Position numbers and translations under genes: made by a program | In this document: positions 1 to 13,200 of the stretch, one piece after another | How the letters are laid out: each line of letters starts with the position of its first letter | How positions within the stretch are numbered: position 1 is the first letter of the stretch | The notes under the pieces: model-generated | Databases searched by the model: none | What the model was told of the DNA's origin: nothing | What the model saw: only the letters and a program-made list of their open reading frames with translations | NCBI GenBank assembly: GCA_000226015.1 | Contig: JH153812.1 | Location: forward strand, 3,431-36,708 | Direction: 5' to 3' | Source of the DNA: Mnemiopsis leidyi | Taxonomy: Eukaryota > Ctenophora > Tentaculata > Lobata > Bolinopsidae | Length of the DNA: 33,278 nucleotides

Positions 1-1760
1 AGAGAGAGAGAGAGATTTTTATCCGTCTACCGTTCTAACTGTCGTTCAGCTTTGGGCTGCAAGAGTCGGGTATCACCGCGGCAAAAGTGACTGAGTTGAC
101 CTAAAAAAACCTGAACTTGCTACACGTTGCTTAGCCCTGCTACCGCGAAGCGGCAGCCTTCGGCTTGAGACAAACCTGAGGCTGAACCATGTGCACTCTG
201 CGTGCATAAGGGCTCTGGTTAGAGTTGTCTGACTTTTTCATTTTTGTCAGTGGGCACCCACTTTAAGTTTACCTTCCCGAATTAACGAAAAGGCTACGTC
301 CGCCTGGCGCCTAGTTGCTAACGTTTCTACTTCTAGGGCCAGGAGTTCCTTTGGATTTCAGGACTGTACCGGAAGCCAAGCTGTGAAGCTGGTTGGGGCT
401 GCCGCGAAGTGGTAGCCCTTCAGCGTCACAACGTGAGACAAGGGCATGGAGGTTTTGAAGTGTAAAGGCAGCCGCGCAACGCCCGGTAAGACGAGATTAT
501 ATCCGTCTACCGTTCTTACGAAACAATAGTTTTAGATTCAGCTTTAGCGACAATGGACAAGCTTTTGTCACAGTGATCCGTTATCGGAGGACTCCCAGAA
601 CCCATTAGGGCATTAGGAGTAAAGTTGAAAGTGTCGAAACGACCTTCCGAAATTGACGAAATGATATCTGTGCACTGTGGCCGTCTTGTTTGACTTTGCA
701 ATTGTCCGACCTTCATTCGGAGTTAACGGGCAATGCGCGTTTAGAATTTTTTGTCGAGATGTTAGTGTTACCCGACCCGCGCGCGGCTCGCAGTTTTCTG
801 CTCTCCTCGCGTTTCGTTAGAACGTTAGACGGATATCATCTCGTCAATCTCACGTTGTGACGCTGAGCGCTTCACGCGTGCCGCTTCGCGGCAACAGGGC
901 TTGTCGCGGTGATACCCGACTCACGCAGCTAAAGCGTTAGAACGGTTACCTGGGGACCTCAGGCTAATTGTTGCCCGGTAAAATTAGAACGGTAGACGGA
1001 TATAATCTCGTCAACAGCAGGCACAGGGCTAGGCAATATGTAGCAAGTTATGCAAAAACGGTCACGGATATAATCCCGTCAATTGTTTGAGTCACCTTTA
1101 ACTTTAAGGCAAGGTTTATGCACGGTAATACCAGACTCTCGCAGTTTCTCTGACCAGAGCCCTTTTGCGCGCGCCACCAGAGGTAGTTGGAATTCTAGCT
1201 TGTAGTTGTACTTGTAGCTGCGTAGCAGCCGCCCGCGCGCGCGGTGTAACTGTAAGCACCTGGTTTGGCGAACTCTCGCCTCAAAGCTCAATCGTTTTGT
1301 TAGACGGATATAATCTCGTTAAGCTGCGCGCGCGGCTGCTCTGATGGCGCGCAAGAGGGCTCTGGTCACTAGTTAGAGCTTGACTTAACGGGCGATGCGC
1401 GTCTAGATTTTTTTGAAATTAAAAGGCCAGAAATGCGTGATGGCCGCGACAGTAGGTTATCAACCTACAAAGCTTGACGAGATTATACCCGCTTTGAGCG
1501 GTATCACCGCGACAAGTTAGAAGTTAATGGAAAGTTGTACAGCCGCGCAGCAGGGCTAGGCAACGTGTAGCAAGTACAGCGCGCACTCTCCAGCACACGT
1601 ATTTTCGGATGTTATCCGTCTAACGTTATAACGAAAGGAGAGCAGCAAGCTGCGAGCCGCGCGCGAGTCGGGTAACACTGAACACCTCGATGCTCGACAA
1701 CCGCTGCGCGGCCCGGGAGCAACATCAAACATCGTCAGACTACGCCGTGACCCGCTTATT
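1..1760. repeat. GC-rich mosaic of short modular repeats in both orientations
   Basis: At least seven different 20-45 nt words recur here on both strands. The commonest contains GATTATATCCGTCTACCGTT and appears near 12, 491, 1478 and 1606 and inverted near 816, 984, 1060 and 1291. GGGCTAGGCAACGTGTAGCA occurs near 1024 and 1553 and inverted near 117. GCGGTGATACCCGACTC occurs at 904 and inverted near 66. A CGCGCGCGG-containing block at 768-805 is inverted at 1637-1676. CpG content is far higher than in the neighbouring sequence. No protein-coding frame is convincing. It may be a cluster of non-autonomous transposon ends or a satellite; the class is not recognised. Confidence 0.7.
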
Positions 1761-2919
1761 TAAAAAATTCCTTTTGAAATGGGTCATAGGTTAGATTGTA
1801 GATAGTTTAAGTTAAACCTGAAAAGTTCAGGTGACGTGACTGCGCGCTTGCTGGTGATTTACTTTAAGTAAACTTTAAACTGGCAGGGTAAAATTAGTAA
1901 AACGAAAATATTTGTTAGACTCTAAATTATAAATTTGCTAACTTTGACAAGAAACAATAGACAAATGGAAACGGGCCAAATATTTTTCAATTTCATCAAT
2001 AATAGTGAGGACTAATCCAGGTACGTCTTGTTTAAATCTCTGAACTGTTGGGTTCCGGCGACAATCAAGGCCCTAGAACTATATCTTCAAGCACATTATT
2101 CACGCCCCAGAGTCCATCAGTACCAGCTATATATTCAATATTTTGAGAGTACAAATAATAAATTAGTGCAATATAAGATACAAAACCTATAGCTATCCCA
2201 GATATGGTATTTGCGCCAGCACAACCAAAATATCTACCAGTAGAACAGGCCTAGTAGTGCACCGCGAGCCCCACACTCTCGGGCACGTGACGACACTAAT
2301 GACGTCATCATCACCGTGACAAGACTGATTACGTCATCGTCATCACTTCCACTAAACTTTAGACAATTATGTGCACTTCGGTCCAGAGCGTTTTTAAACT
2401 GTTTCTCACATAATCAATCGGTAAAACTCTCAAAGATCATCAGCATTTGGCTTTTCTCATTTTGTCTAAGCGCAGAGCACCGTCTGCATCAAATATGAAA
2501 TAAATCGTTCTGCGGCGTACAATAAGTTACAAATGTCTGTAACCTTAACAGATGCGAAGCCAAAACAGATCAGCGCGTTTCCACAAGCAACAGCAAAGCA
2601 AATATGGATGAAGTCAGTTTTATAATTTAAAAGTTGGAGCTGCATAGTTTTGCTTCGATCTGCTTTGGTGCGACACAATTACTTTCCCAAAATAGTGTAA
2701 AACCATTCTACGAGAAGCAAAGATAATAACTCAAGTATTAACTCAAGCACGATAACTCAAGTATTAAGCAAAAGTTCAATCAACTTCACATCAACAGATT
2801 TCATAATAGGGAGTAAAAATAGGCAAAAAAACTTGAAGCTGAAGACTGTCGACTTAAAAGGCGGGGAGGCCCGATTCTGGTAAGTGGTTAGCGCGCAAAG
2901 TTACATTCCTCCAGCACTT

Positions 2920-2984
2920 GCGATAATATCAGACACGTGCGATATCGTCTGACACGTGCGATATCGTCTGACACGTGCGATAAG
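2920..2984. repeat. 19-bp tandem repeat with CACGTG
   Basis: The unit ATATCGTCTGACACGTGCG is present twice exactly, preceded by a copy shortened to ATATCAGACACGTGCG and followed by a partial. Each copy has one CACGTG (2934, 2953, 2972) spaced 19 bp. Confidence 0.85.
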
Positions 2985-4023
2985 TTATAATTCCGGGGGT
3001 CACAGCACAGTTTGAAGTAGCAGTGTGCTCTTACTCTCTTTCACCATGATTAGCAATATATAAAACTGATACCACTTGATCGTTAAATACAAAGTCGTGA
3101 TACAAACTTATCAATAATATCAGCCGTGTGCTTCGCATCAAAATTCACATTTTACTGAGTTTTATAAATCAGAATATTCGAAATATAATTATATCTACGA
3201 TCCGGGATCAATAAAGCACACAACATCATTAATAAGCATCTAAAGAGCACAATTTGAATGCTTCGTTGCGTCATACTTTAGGACTTTATAATATAATGCC
3301 CAATTTAATTAACTGCAGTTTACATAGTAACTTTGCAGAGGAGGTGCTCTTGAAACACTTTAACGCATGTATAATTACTGTTTTTACGCACAAACGAATT
3401 TTTCTCAAACTTTTTTTTTCTTTTTAAATCGATTTTTAACTTCGCTATTGGTGAAAAAAAGGGGGATTTTAAATATTCAACTCAAACTAAAACTAACTCA
3501 AGGGATCGTAGCAGCCAAAAATAACTAACAAAGTTGAACCACCTTTATCAAATTTAAACAAGTGATATCACATCCTCTTAAAAAACCGAATAAAAGAAGC
3601 CGATATACTAACTAAAAATCTCAACTTATCATTCTCCCGCTCGTGGACAAATTTAGTTGTACACTTTTAGGTAAGTACGCATATACGCACACGTACGTAT
3701 ATACACACACGTGCGTATGCACGTACAAGTTTAGGTACATATATTACTATTCAATAAATAGGCTTAGCTGTGGTACAAAATTCTCACCCTACACAGATAC
3801 CTAGGAATTTGAAAACCTAAGATGACGTTAGCGCGCGAGGAAGAGGGCCACGTCCACCTTTGCAGGAGACCACTAGCGGGCTAGATTTCAGCCCCTCTCT
3901 TACAAAGGAGATGTCAGATAGGGGTAAAGAGCAGCAGGGATTATCTGACGAGGAGAGAAGGAGCGAAGTACTGAAACCCGGCTGAGCGGACCTGGCCTGG
4001 AGTTGTGACACATTTACTGTCAA

Positions 4024-4070
4024 AAGGTGAAGCGTGACGTCATGTCGACCTCACGTGACGTCATCATTTT
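4024..4070. promoter_or_regulatory. paired TGACGTCA (CRE) sites with an E-box
   Basis: Two GTGACGTCAT motifs about 21 bp apart, the second fused to CACGTG (TCACGTGACGTCATCA). It lies about 240 bp past the eIF4G stop codon, probably within the 3' UTR or just beyond. These are consensus sites for CREB/ATF and bHLH factors; activity here is inference. Confidence 0.35.
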
Positions 4071-4198
4071 GAAAATGCGTGACATTTTGATGAAGACAGA
4101 GAAACGTCCCTGGGTATCTGTGTGTCGAGGTAGTCGGCGGTGCTATCCAAAGTCACAGCGGTCACACCCCACGTGACGCCATCACGACACCACGTGAC

Positions 4199-4234
4199 AA
4201 CAACAACAAAAACAACAACAACACCATACCCCGC
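4199..4234. repeat. (AAC)n microsatellite
   Basis: Imperfect AAC run just downstream of the eIF4G stop codon, in the presumed 3' UTR (GTT on the transcript). Confidence 0.8.
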
Positions 4235-4298
4235 ACAACAACAATAACTTAGACTTGAGAGTTCCCGCAAAATAAAAAAACTATCCCACATCACGTGA

Positions 4299-4480
4299 TC
4301 AGGATCCAGTCTCACTATCGTCCGCAGAGTCTTGACTAAGTTCCTCGAAAAAGGACTTTAAGTTTTGTCGCATTACACCGTGTCCTTGTTGCTCAGTGCC
4401 GTTTTCCCGCCAATGTCGGAATCCTGCTTCCGTGATGATCTCTTCTTCCTCCAGCTTGCCGAATAGTAAGTACGCTAGAT
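4299..4480 (-). CDS. EIF4G: eIF4G exon 28, W2 end and stop
   Basis: [20 protein letters not shown], then [40 protein letters not shown] and TGA. LYDxxVhxExAFxxWxxxxxxxxQxGKGVALxSVxxFFxWL is the W2 C-terminal pattern; in vertebrates this acidic/aromatic tail recruits Mnk kinases. Acceptor TCCCTCAG. No AATAAA lies on the minus strand in the next several hundred bases; the nearest ATTAAA I see is near 3303-3308. Confidence 0.96.
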
Positions 4481-7400
4481 CTGAGGGAAAGTTTTCATTT
4501 TTGACAAAGTGCTTGTGTTTGGCGAGAAACTTCTAGTTACTACCGAATCAATATTATTATTTCTCAGACGACAAACTAAATATAAATTCCACACACATCC
4601 CACAGACGTACCCCGAGGATGAGACATGCCGTTAATTAGGAGTTGAGCGGCGTCTAGCGCGTGGAGCTCCAGGTCAATGTTGTCCTTTCCAGACTGCAAG
4701 TATTTCTTCAGGATAGGGGTAACCGTGGTAAAGTTTCTGTCTGAGAGTTCGTAGTGCCCGACATGGTTGTCGTTGAAGTCGATACAGAAGGTGCATGCTA
4801 CCTTCATCAGGTCCTTGATGAAGGGAGCTTCTTTTTGGGCCTTCTCCGGGACGGTTCTCTGAGATAGGAAAAAGTTGAAGTTATAATAATCATTTTATGT
4901 AAATTTACGGCTAAATTAACGTCTCGTTTTAAGTTTAGTACTTGAGCAGATGGGGTAAATCAAACTCCTTGACACCTTAAATATGGTAATTGGTAATTGA
5001 ATTACTAAAAAACAGTTCAATGAAACTCACATCAATGTATGAGAAGACATCATTTTGCGGTGAATCAGAGTTCTCGAAATAGTTCATTAGTGAAGCCGTT
5101 ATGTCAATGCCAATATCCGAGACAGCTTCTTTAGGTTCGGACGTGGTCGACAGGAAATCTAGCTTGTACCTGGATCATAGGGTTGTTTGTGTGTTTGTTT
5201 GATATTTTGTTTGTTTATTCGATTTTTATTTGTTTGTTTGTTTGTTTATTTTCTGCCTTTTTATTTATTTTTTGTCTGTTTGTTTGAGCGAAATCAGGAA
5301 TGTTCTGAAAACAACAACTAATTTACTCACTTCTGAATGAGAGAGGAGGGATCGTTACATAGCTCGCTCCATGACATCTGGTCCTTGCCCCATCTTTGCT
5401 GGATCTCCATGCTTCCTTTGTCGTCTAGGACATCTAGAGCGCTTTTTATTATCTGTGTGGATGTAGTTTTTTAGAGAGTGAGCTTTACTACGTTATTTAC
5501 GTGTTGAGCGGTAAATGATAGTCAGGGAAACGCCAATTATACGGAGGGAGTACAGACCCCCTTAAATTCCTTTACACATTTCTCAAGTTTACATAGCATT
5601 CAATAAGTTTGTTCTATTGGTAGTGATAAAATAGTTTAAAACTAAGTTTATGAAATGACATAGATTATAGTGCTTGTTAACAGTGATTACCAAATATCAT
5701 TAAAAATCAATTCCGGCTATAAACAGAAAATCAATTAATGATCTAATAGACTACAAATCTAAGGATCTAGAAGAACAAACCTCGCACATAACAAGGCCAG
5801 CCTTGTCAGACTCCTTGAGAGGACCCAGGGCTCCCTTGATGACCTTGAACGTCAGATGTCCCTTGGCGAAGGTAGGTCCAAGTAGCTTACCAAAGTTAGC
5901 GTAGATAGCTGGCACGTCAATAGCCAGGTCCTGGGCTACTTCGAATCCGGGTTGGAAACCTAGAGGAGAAACGTGAGAAGAGGGGGTCAAAGTGGAGTCA
6001 AGGACGGTAAAGAGTCACTTGGGTATTAAAAGTGAAGACACATGCACTCAAATTGGATAACGTAAGAATTTGAGACAGCATGTTAGATCAGGAAATTTAA
6101 TCTCAGGCAATAAGAAGGGTCAGTATTAGAAAAGTGGGGTCAATTCTAACAAAGCTGTTGGACACCACCGGAACTTCTAGAACCTACCAGTAAGCAGACC
6201 GTCAGCAGTCATGAGAGGAGGATCTTCTTCGAAGAGAGCAGGGAAAAGTTCACCAAGTAGGCGCAGACACTGGGGGGTATTGAATTAGGAGGTTTGTTAC
6301 TTACCAATTGTTAGGGAGTTAGTTACGGCGAGTAGTTAATTATCAACCACTAACCGGTATAATTAAGTATTTTTGATTCCAACAAACAATTAGAGCATTA
6401 AGATTTATAAGTCTGAGTAAGTTTTAAGATTTACCTTGGGTTTAGCCTCCATGACGATATCGATGGATTCTTGAATGAAGACATGGTGCTTCTTTACCAG
6501 CTGCATTTCTTCCTTGATACAGACACAAGCTTCCTGCAGGAACGTTAATTGATTAATTAATTACTCAATAAGTTAATTGATTAATTAGTCAATTTTTAAC
6601 TTAACTTCATAATATAATCAATTAAATGGTTTTTGTAGGTTGGTTTGTAATAATTATTTTCCTAATTTTAGATGAAATAAGATGATATCCCGGATCTCCT
6701 ACCTCGATTTCCTCAATGTCAAAGTATTCCATCAAGATAGACTTAGTTTTCTTCTTTATCTCCTCATCAGATAACAAATCTACCTTCTCAGGACTAGATC
6801 TCACAGGAGACTGGGAGGGAGTTCGTTTCTGAGGGAGGGAGGTTTGCTTTATAAGTTACTTTCTTTATAAGTTACTTTCTTTATAGGTGACTTTCTTTAT
6901 AGGTAACTTTCTTTATAAGTTACTTTCTTTATAGGTAACTTCCTTTATAGGTAACGTTATTACAGAAACTTTTATAGGTAACTTTCTTACAGTAACTTTC
7001 TTACAGTAACTTTCTTACATAAACTTTTATAGGTAACTTTCTTACATAAACTTTTATAGGTAACTTTCTTACATAAACTTTTATATGTAACTTTCTTGCA
7101 GAAACTTTTATAGGTACCTTTCTTACAGAAACTTATATATCGATAGAAAAACTTTGCCTTAAAATCATGAGGAGAATAGTTCAAAGTATCTATTTCAGAT
7201 CTATATAAAACTTACGCCTCCAGCTTTTCCGCGGCCGATAGCCTGCGCGTGGGCGATGGCGGAGCTACGTTCCCGATCTCGGTCCATCATCTTGCGGGGA
7301 GCGGGAGCACTGCTTGTCCTGCCGGGCACCAAGCTGGGCTTCTTGTTCAACATGTCGAACCGACTGTAATTATTTAATTTAATCATTTAATTATTAATTA

Positions 7401-10069
7401 TTTCTGTTCCTTTTTGTTTAAATTAGTCACATTTGATCTACGTTGTCTTATCTTTGTCATATTATCTTCGTTAATTCATCTTCGTCATTTTATTCCAAGT
7501 TCTATCTCAACCTTAAATATTGACCTAATAGATCTAAACTGGTCCAGAGAACTAAAAAAACTTACTTGCTCGAAGTGAGGTCCTCCTTGCTTCCGCTGAG
7601 CGGACTGTTGGTTCCACTTCCAGTTCCACTTCCTCGGCCCCATTGCTGTCGGGACGGTCCCAGGATCAGGTTTCCGGAATCAACCTTCTGGGAAATACAT
7701 TTCTAAAATACCGTTAATATTTCTAGTGAAAATTCCAACAAATTTAACAAAATGAGAGCAAAACTTGCTATACCAGCTCAGTACCATGATCATGCAAACC
7801 TAGAGATTGTAATTGATATCCTAAAGTTGATGCTGACCACGCCCCTTCATACCTGGTTAGCCCCCGTCAACTTGCTCATGTCTATGTTGGTGCTGACACG
7901 TTTAGGAGCGATGTTGTACTCATGTTTATCCATACGGCCGTCTCGGCTGCCTCGTCCTCTCTCGTCTCTACTGTCAGCTCCTGGGGACGAGGTTGTTAGT
8001 TTCAGGGTAATTAGGTAATTACTTTACTTAAATTTAGTGGTAATTGAAGGGGACACAGAGGATAGAGAGGCAGGGATCACTCAAAGCGAGAAAATATGTT
8101 ATGAAAAAATCAACAACATTCTCTTGTTGTGGCAAATCTACAGTATGAAATCTTGCTCCCTACGGTCCACTGTGAATGAACTCAACATGCAAATAACCAG
8201 GGTGGGGGTTGGGGTACTTACTCGACTTAGATTTCCTGCTGCTAGCAGCTACAGCAGCCTCCATCTTCTTCTGCTGTTCCTCCTTGGCGTGTTCCCGGTG
8301 TATATCCTCAATACGCTGGGGTTTAGCCTCCACTCGTCGGGGCACCCAGTTGTTCTCTCGGAGTTCCACCACGTCTTGTATCATGAACCGGATACGGTAG
8401 GCGTAGTTCGAGTCTGTGTAATAGTGCGGGATTAGAGAAGTTGGGATCGGTAGTGTAATTTTAGATGGTTTAAAATATTTTGGATAGTTTTAATTATTCC
8501 AACGACACAACAGTTGAGGAGATTTGAGAAAGATGATAGTAGGGCCCATTAGAACATGTGTAAGTTACTGAGGCAGGATTTAAAGTTTCTGAACCTTAAC
8601 TAAAGCTTTTCACTTTTCAATTTCGTAGAAGGATGAAAACATCTAAAAAACTCGAAAACCAAGATCATTGTTCGCGTTTTTCTCTTGATAAAACCAGGTA
8701 AAGACACAAAACAGCAAACAGCATTACTACACACTCATAACTTACTTGAGCCAAGTTCCTTAAACTCACTAAAGCTCTTCTCAAAAGCTCGCTTCTTCAT
8801 CTCATCATCACATTCATTCTCCAGTTTCAGTCCGACTGTAGAGAAGAGTTTTGCCAGACATTCGATAACTTCGTCGTCAAGTTTTCCGTCGTCTTTCTTA
8901 CCCAGGAGATTGCCGATACACTGCACGAGTAAAAGGGTGTGTTAGTTTTGTTTAATTTTCAGTTTAATGGACGTCAGAATTGTTGGGGAGGAGTCGGAAA
9001 TTTTCCTCAACATGTTACAGAGATTGACCAATAAGAAGCAAGAAACACCCAATCAAGATGGAGAAACAGATTCAAGTGAAAGAAAAGATTTTTGACTCCT
9101 CCAAAAGAATGCTAACGCCCATTATAATTTTCATAATAGCAATTGAAAAACAGTATCCTTTTCGTCGATTAGGAATCGTGTAAATCGTGTAATTTGGTTC
9201 AGAAGACTTTTACTTTTTAATTAATCAGTAATCAAGGCAGTCAGTAATTAAGGCAAACAATTATTGCCAACGAAGAAAAGGAATATGTTCCAAATGATAA
9301 CAAAAATTCTAATAGAGGTATAATTAAAAACTGATACTCGCGTGACCACTATAAATTACATTTGACAAGATTGTTGTCGTTCAACAAACCTGACTAATGA
9401 TGATCTTGGAGGACAACATCCCCAAGTTGAACAGCTCTCCGATAAAGTTGATGTTACCCAACATCTTCTTCTTCAGCTTGCTCCGCTGGTACAGCAGCTC
9501 CTCTATCTGGTTTTGTTTTTCGCTCTCCGAAAGATCAGCTGAGAGATGGAGAGTGTTAGAGGTTATTGTGTCATACGGTTTAACACAGTTTTTATGTTAT
9601 AACATTTTCTAATACATATTTCTAATACATATTACAGGAAAAAGTAAAATTTACTTTGTCGCTAAAAACATTACCATACAAGATAAACACAGGAATCAGG
9701 ATTGATATTTAAACGCTAATGTTGGATAGGCCTTAGTTTTTATTACATCGAGAACTTTCAATCGAAAATAAATTTATACTTTTAGCCTGAAGCTCCGACA
9801 TGGCCAGGGTAAGTTTATCCTCATCGCTCTTCTCTCTGAAGAACTCCTTCTGGCACCTGTTCAGCAGTGTCTTTCGGAAGGGCGACACTTTGGCGTTCTG
9901 CTCCTCCGGGAACTTGATGGAGCCCATTATCTGAAGGAATGTGAGGTATGAGATCGGATCGTGGTGGGGAAATACTTTCATCATCATGGATGTGTACATG
10001 AGTAAGTATCATTAGCGTGGCTTTAACCCTAACTAACTAACTAGTAACTAACGAACTAACGAACTAACG

Positions 10070-10153
<84 letters not shown>

Positions 10154-10212
10154 GACTAAACAAACTGACTAAACTAACTAACTAACTAACTAACTGACTA
10201 ACTAACTAACTC

Positions 10213-10255
<43 letters not shown>

Positions 10256-13200
10256 GACTAACTAACTAACTAACTAAACAACCCTTACTAACCAAGTAAC
10301 TAACCAAGTAACCAACTAACTAAACAACACTTACTAACCAAGTAACTTACCAAGTAACATACTAACTTAACAACACTTACTTTACAAAGGTTAGCGTAGG
10401 TCTGCGAGAAAGCCGGTTCCAACACCGCCTTCTCGAAGATGATCTCGACAGCGATCTCTAAATTCTCCTTGTTATCGATCTTGAGCTGAAGAATCTGAAC
10501 ACTGAGGTCCTTGAAGTTTTGCGGAGTGATCTTGTTGAGGATAGCTACAATGTTACCTCGGAGCAACTTCAGGTCTGATACTTTAGTTGGATCCTTCTTT
10601 GTTCCGTCCTCTCTCTTGCTGAGCCAGGCGTTAGAGCTCTTCTTTCTGGTCTGGGGAGGGAGGGTTGAAGTATAAAGTTGAAATTATTTCACTTATATTA
10701 TCAAGTTGGGAACAAACTATTGTTTATGTTTTGTTTTTTGGAAAATTGTTCAGTGAAATTTCAACAAAATAATTAGTACAACAAAAAAGTAACTAATGAA
10801 GGTGTGTCCCTCCTCCAAAAACACTTACCACAACAGGAGCGAGAGTGTGTTCTATAATCCTGGGTTTCATGGCCATGTTGGAGTGGTTCTTGTCCATACT
10901 CCTGTTTCTGTGATCACGTGACTTGTTTCGACTACCTGACTGTTCCCAGGATGGTACGAACTGGTTGTTCGGCCTGTAATGTTATTATCCATCTCATTAA
11001 CTAGTTCAGTGAGTAATTAATAAAGGAGATCATCAGTTTATTGAATGCGAGAGCCGGGATTGAAAATAGAATAATAAACATTTTAACCGGTTCTAAGTGA
11101 ATGAGTTTAGCCTGCGCAAAATAGCCTCTGAAAGCTCAGCAGTTTGCAACCTATATTCGAACAAAACCTCGCAATTTTACAGTGGGCCGAGGTCGAGAGT
11201 ATAAACGCAAACCCCCCAAAAATTGAAACCTGTAGACTCACCGAGGTCGAGAAGGTTCCGCTTTAAGGATGGGTCTGTCCATGATACAGTCGAACCTGGG
11301 AACTCCGGGCAGAATCTTGTCTTGAGACTCCCGGAGAGCGACCATCTCGTCGCGCGAGTAACGGAACGGTCCAGTGGGCGTGGTCTCCTCCTCCTCTTCT
11401 TCTTCTAGCTCTCCTGAGGGGGTGCAAGTAATTAGGAGAGGGAAGTAATTAGGAGAGGGAAGTTATTCGGGGAGGGGCAGTTATTCGGGGGAGGGCCAGG
11501 GGTGAAAGTAATCGGGATAATAGGCTAGTGTTACTAGTGTAACTCAAGGAATCTTATAGCGAGAGGTAGAGGAAACTTTCTCTGTCTTGAGATGAGGTCA
11601 AAATATTGCATCCGAGTGTAGCTTAACAACTGGGAAATAGCCAAAAATGTTACAAGAAGTTTTGTTGAAAAATCTTCAAGGTTACCTTCTTCAACCTCTT
11701 TACTGTCAATTTCAATCTTTGCCGGAATTGAAGTTTCAATTTTCTTACTTTCCTTCTTTTCCTCTTCTTTCACCTGAGCAAACATTTGTTGATTTGATAG
11801 TTGCAGTATAAAAGCAAACATTTGTGGAGTTGACAGTTGCACTATAATAGCAAACATTTGTTGAGTTTACAGTTGCACTACAAAAACTATAAGATAAAAA
11901 TGGGAGCTCAAAATAACACAATCCGTAGATATTTCTCTTCCAAACCTCTATTAACTAAAATACATAGATCCTCACAATTACACTTACCGGTTCAGCATGC
12001 ACAGGGACAACTTCAGTTTTGACGACCGGTTTAACAGGTTCTGCTGGTTTAACCGGTTCCGCTGGTTTAACCGGTTCTACCGGTTTAGGAGCAGGTTCAG
12101 CTGGGATCTCTGGTCTGACTTCTGAGGGGGTGGCAGGTGGAGTCTCGAACTGGTCCTTACATTCCGAGGATTCTTCAGAGGAGGGTACGTCATCGGCAGC
12201 CGTTAACTCTGAAAGATAGTCTAGAACTTTACTTCTAGCATAGCTTGTGTAACTGTTTTGCAAATAAGTGTGTAAGTTGTAACGATCTAAGTGAGTAAAG
12301 ATCTAAGTGATTAGAATGGGCCACAAACCTTATCGAAGTTATTTATTTATTCATCTATATCTTTCTTCATTCATCTATATCTTTCTATATCTTTCACTAT
12401 AGCCGTGGTTTGGTTATTGACTACTAGCATATTGGTAAATTCCTTATTTTATGGTTAACAATTTGCGTCTTAAAGGTGTTTGAGCAAATCCAATAGATTG
12501 TTGTGGAATTGATTGGAGTGATTTACAGCCGATAAAAGTACGTGATCTAAATCCACAACCTTTCTTCAGACTTTAAGTGATTTGACCAACTAGGGAGTAA
12601 AGGACGTTAGATTTCGATGTGATATTTTCAGTTGATATGCGAACTAAATGTAGCGTGCACCTTGACTGTCTACTGTATGTGTTCCATTGTGAGCGACAGC
12701 TTCAGAATCGTTGTACATGTGAAATTGTTCTTATGACAGTGAAGTTGTACAGCGAAAACGGAAATGTACAGCGAAAGTGAATTGCATAGTGAAAGTAAAA
12801 GTGTACAGTGAAAGTTAGTGTACAGCGAACGTGTACAGTGAAAGTGAGTGTACAGTGAAAGTAATTGAAATTGTACAGTGAAAGTGTACAGTGAAAGTGT
12901 TCAGTAAAAGTGTACAGTGAAATCTCCAACTTACTCTGAGAGAAGGTCCAATGGAAGAGTACAAATCGGAGAAGGAAAACACGCACATAGTGAAACAGCT
13001 GAGTGGCTTGGACAACAAAAAATGTGGACAATCTGACGTGGAATGTAAGAGTGTCCATGTTTCTACATTATCTGCAATTTTAAGGAAATATACTTCAGGG
13101 TTTAGGAAATAGAACACATTACGATCGTGTCTGTAAATTTATCAGTTTAAGTTACAAATTCGCTATTTTTTTTCGAATAAAAAAAAGGTGGTCGAACGGT

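Larger units (their letters stand above)
1761..4298. other. AT-rich 3' flank of eIF4G
   Basis: No coding region is supported. It should include the eIF4G 3' UTR at its right side. It holds nine CACGTG motifs, three TGACGTCA palindromes (near 2299, 4034, 4055), a purine/pyrimidine-alternating tract (3690-3725) and an (AAC)n run. Left of about 3300 it is probably intergenic. Confidence 0.6.

Noticed and set aside
1079..1291. 70-codon frame inside the repeat mosaic
   Set aside because: No conserved domain; other copies of the same words do not keep the frame open.
6987..7184. 65-codon minus-strand frame with a nine-residue repeat (YKSLCKKVT)
   Set aside because: It is the 27-bp intron minisatellite read in frame; the period is a multiple of three by chance and the frame lies between well-supported exons 20 and 21.
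8037..8435. 132-codon plus-strand frame
   Set aside because: Antisense shadow of exon 17, which has clear MIF4G homology on the minus strand.
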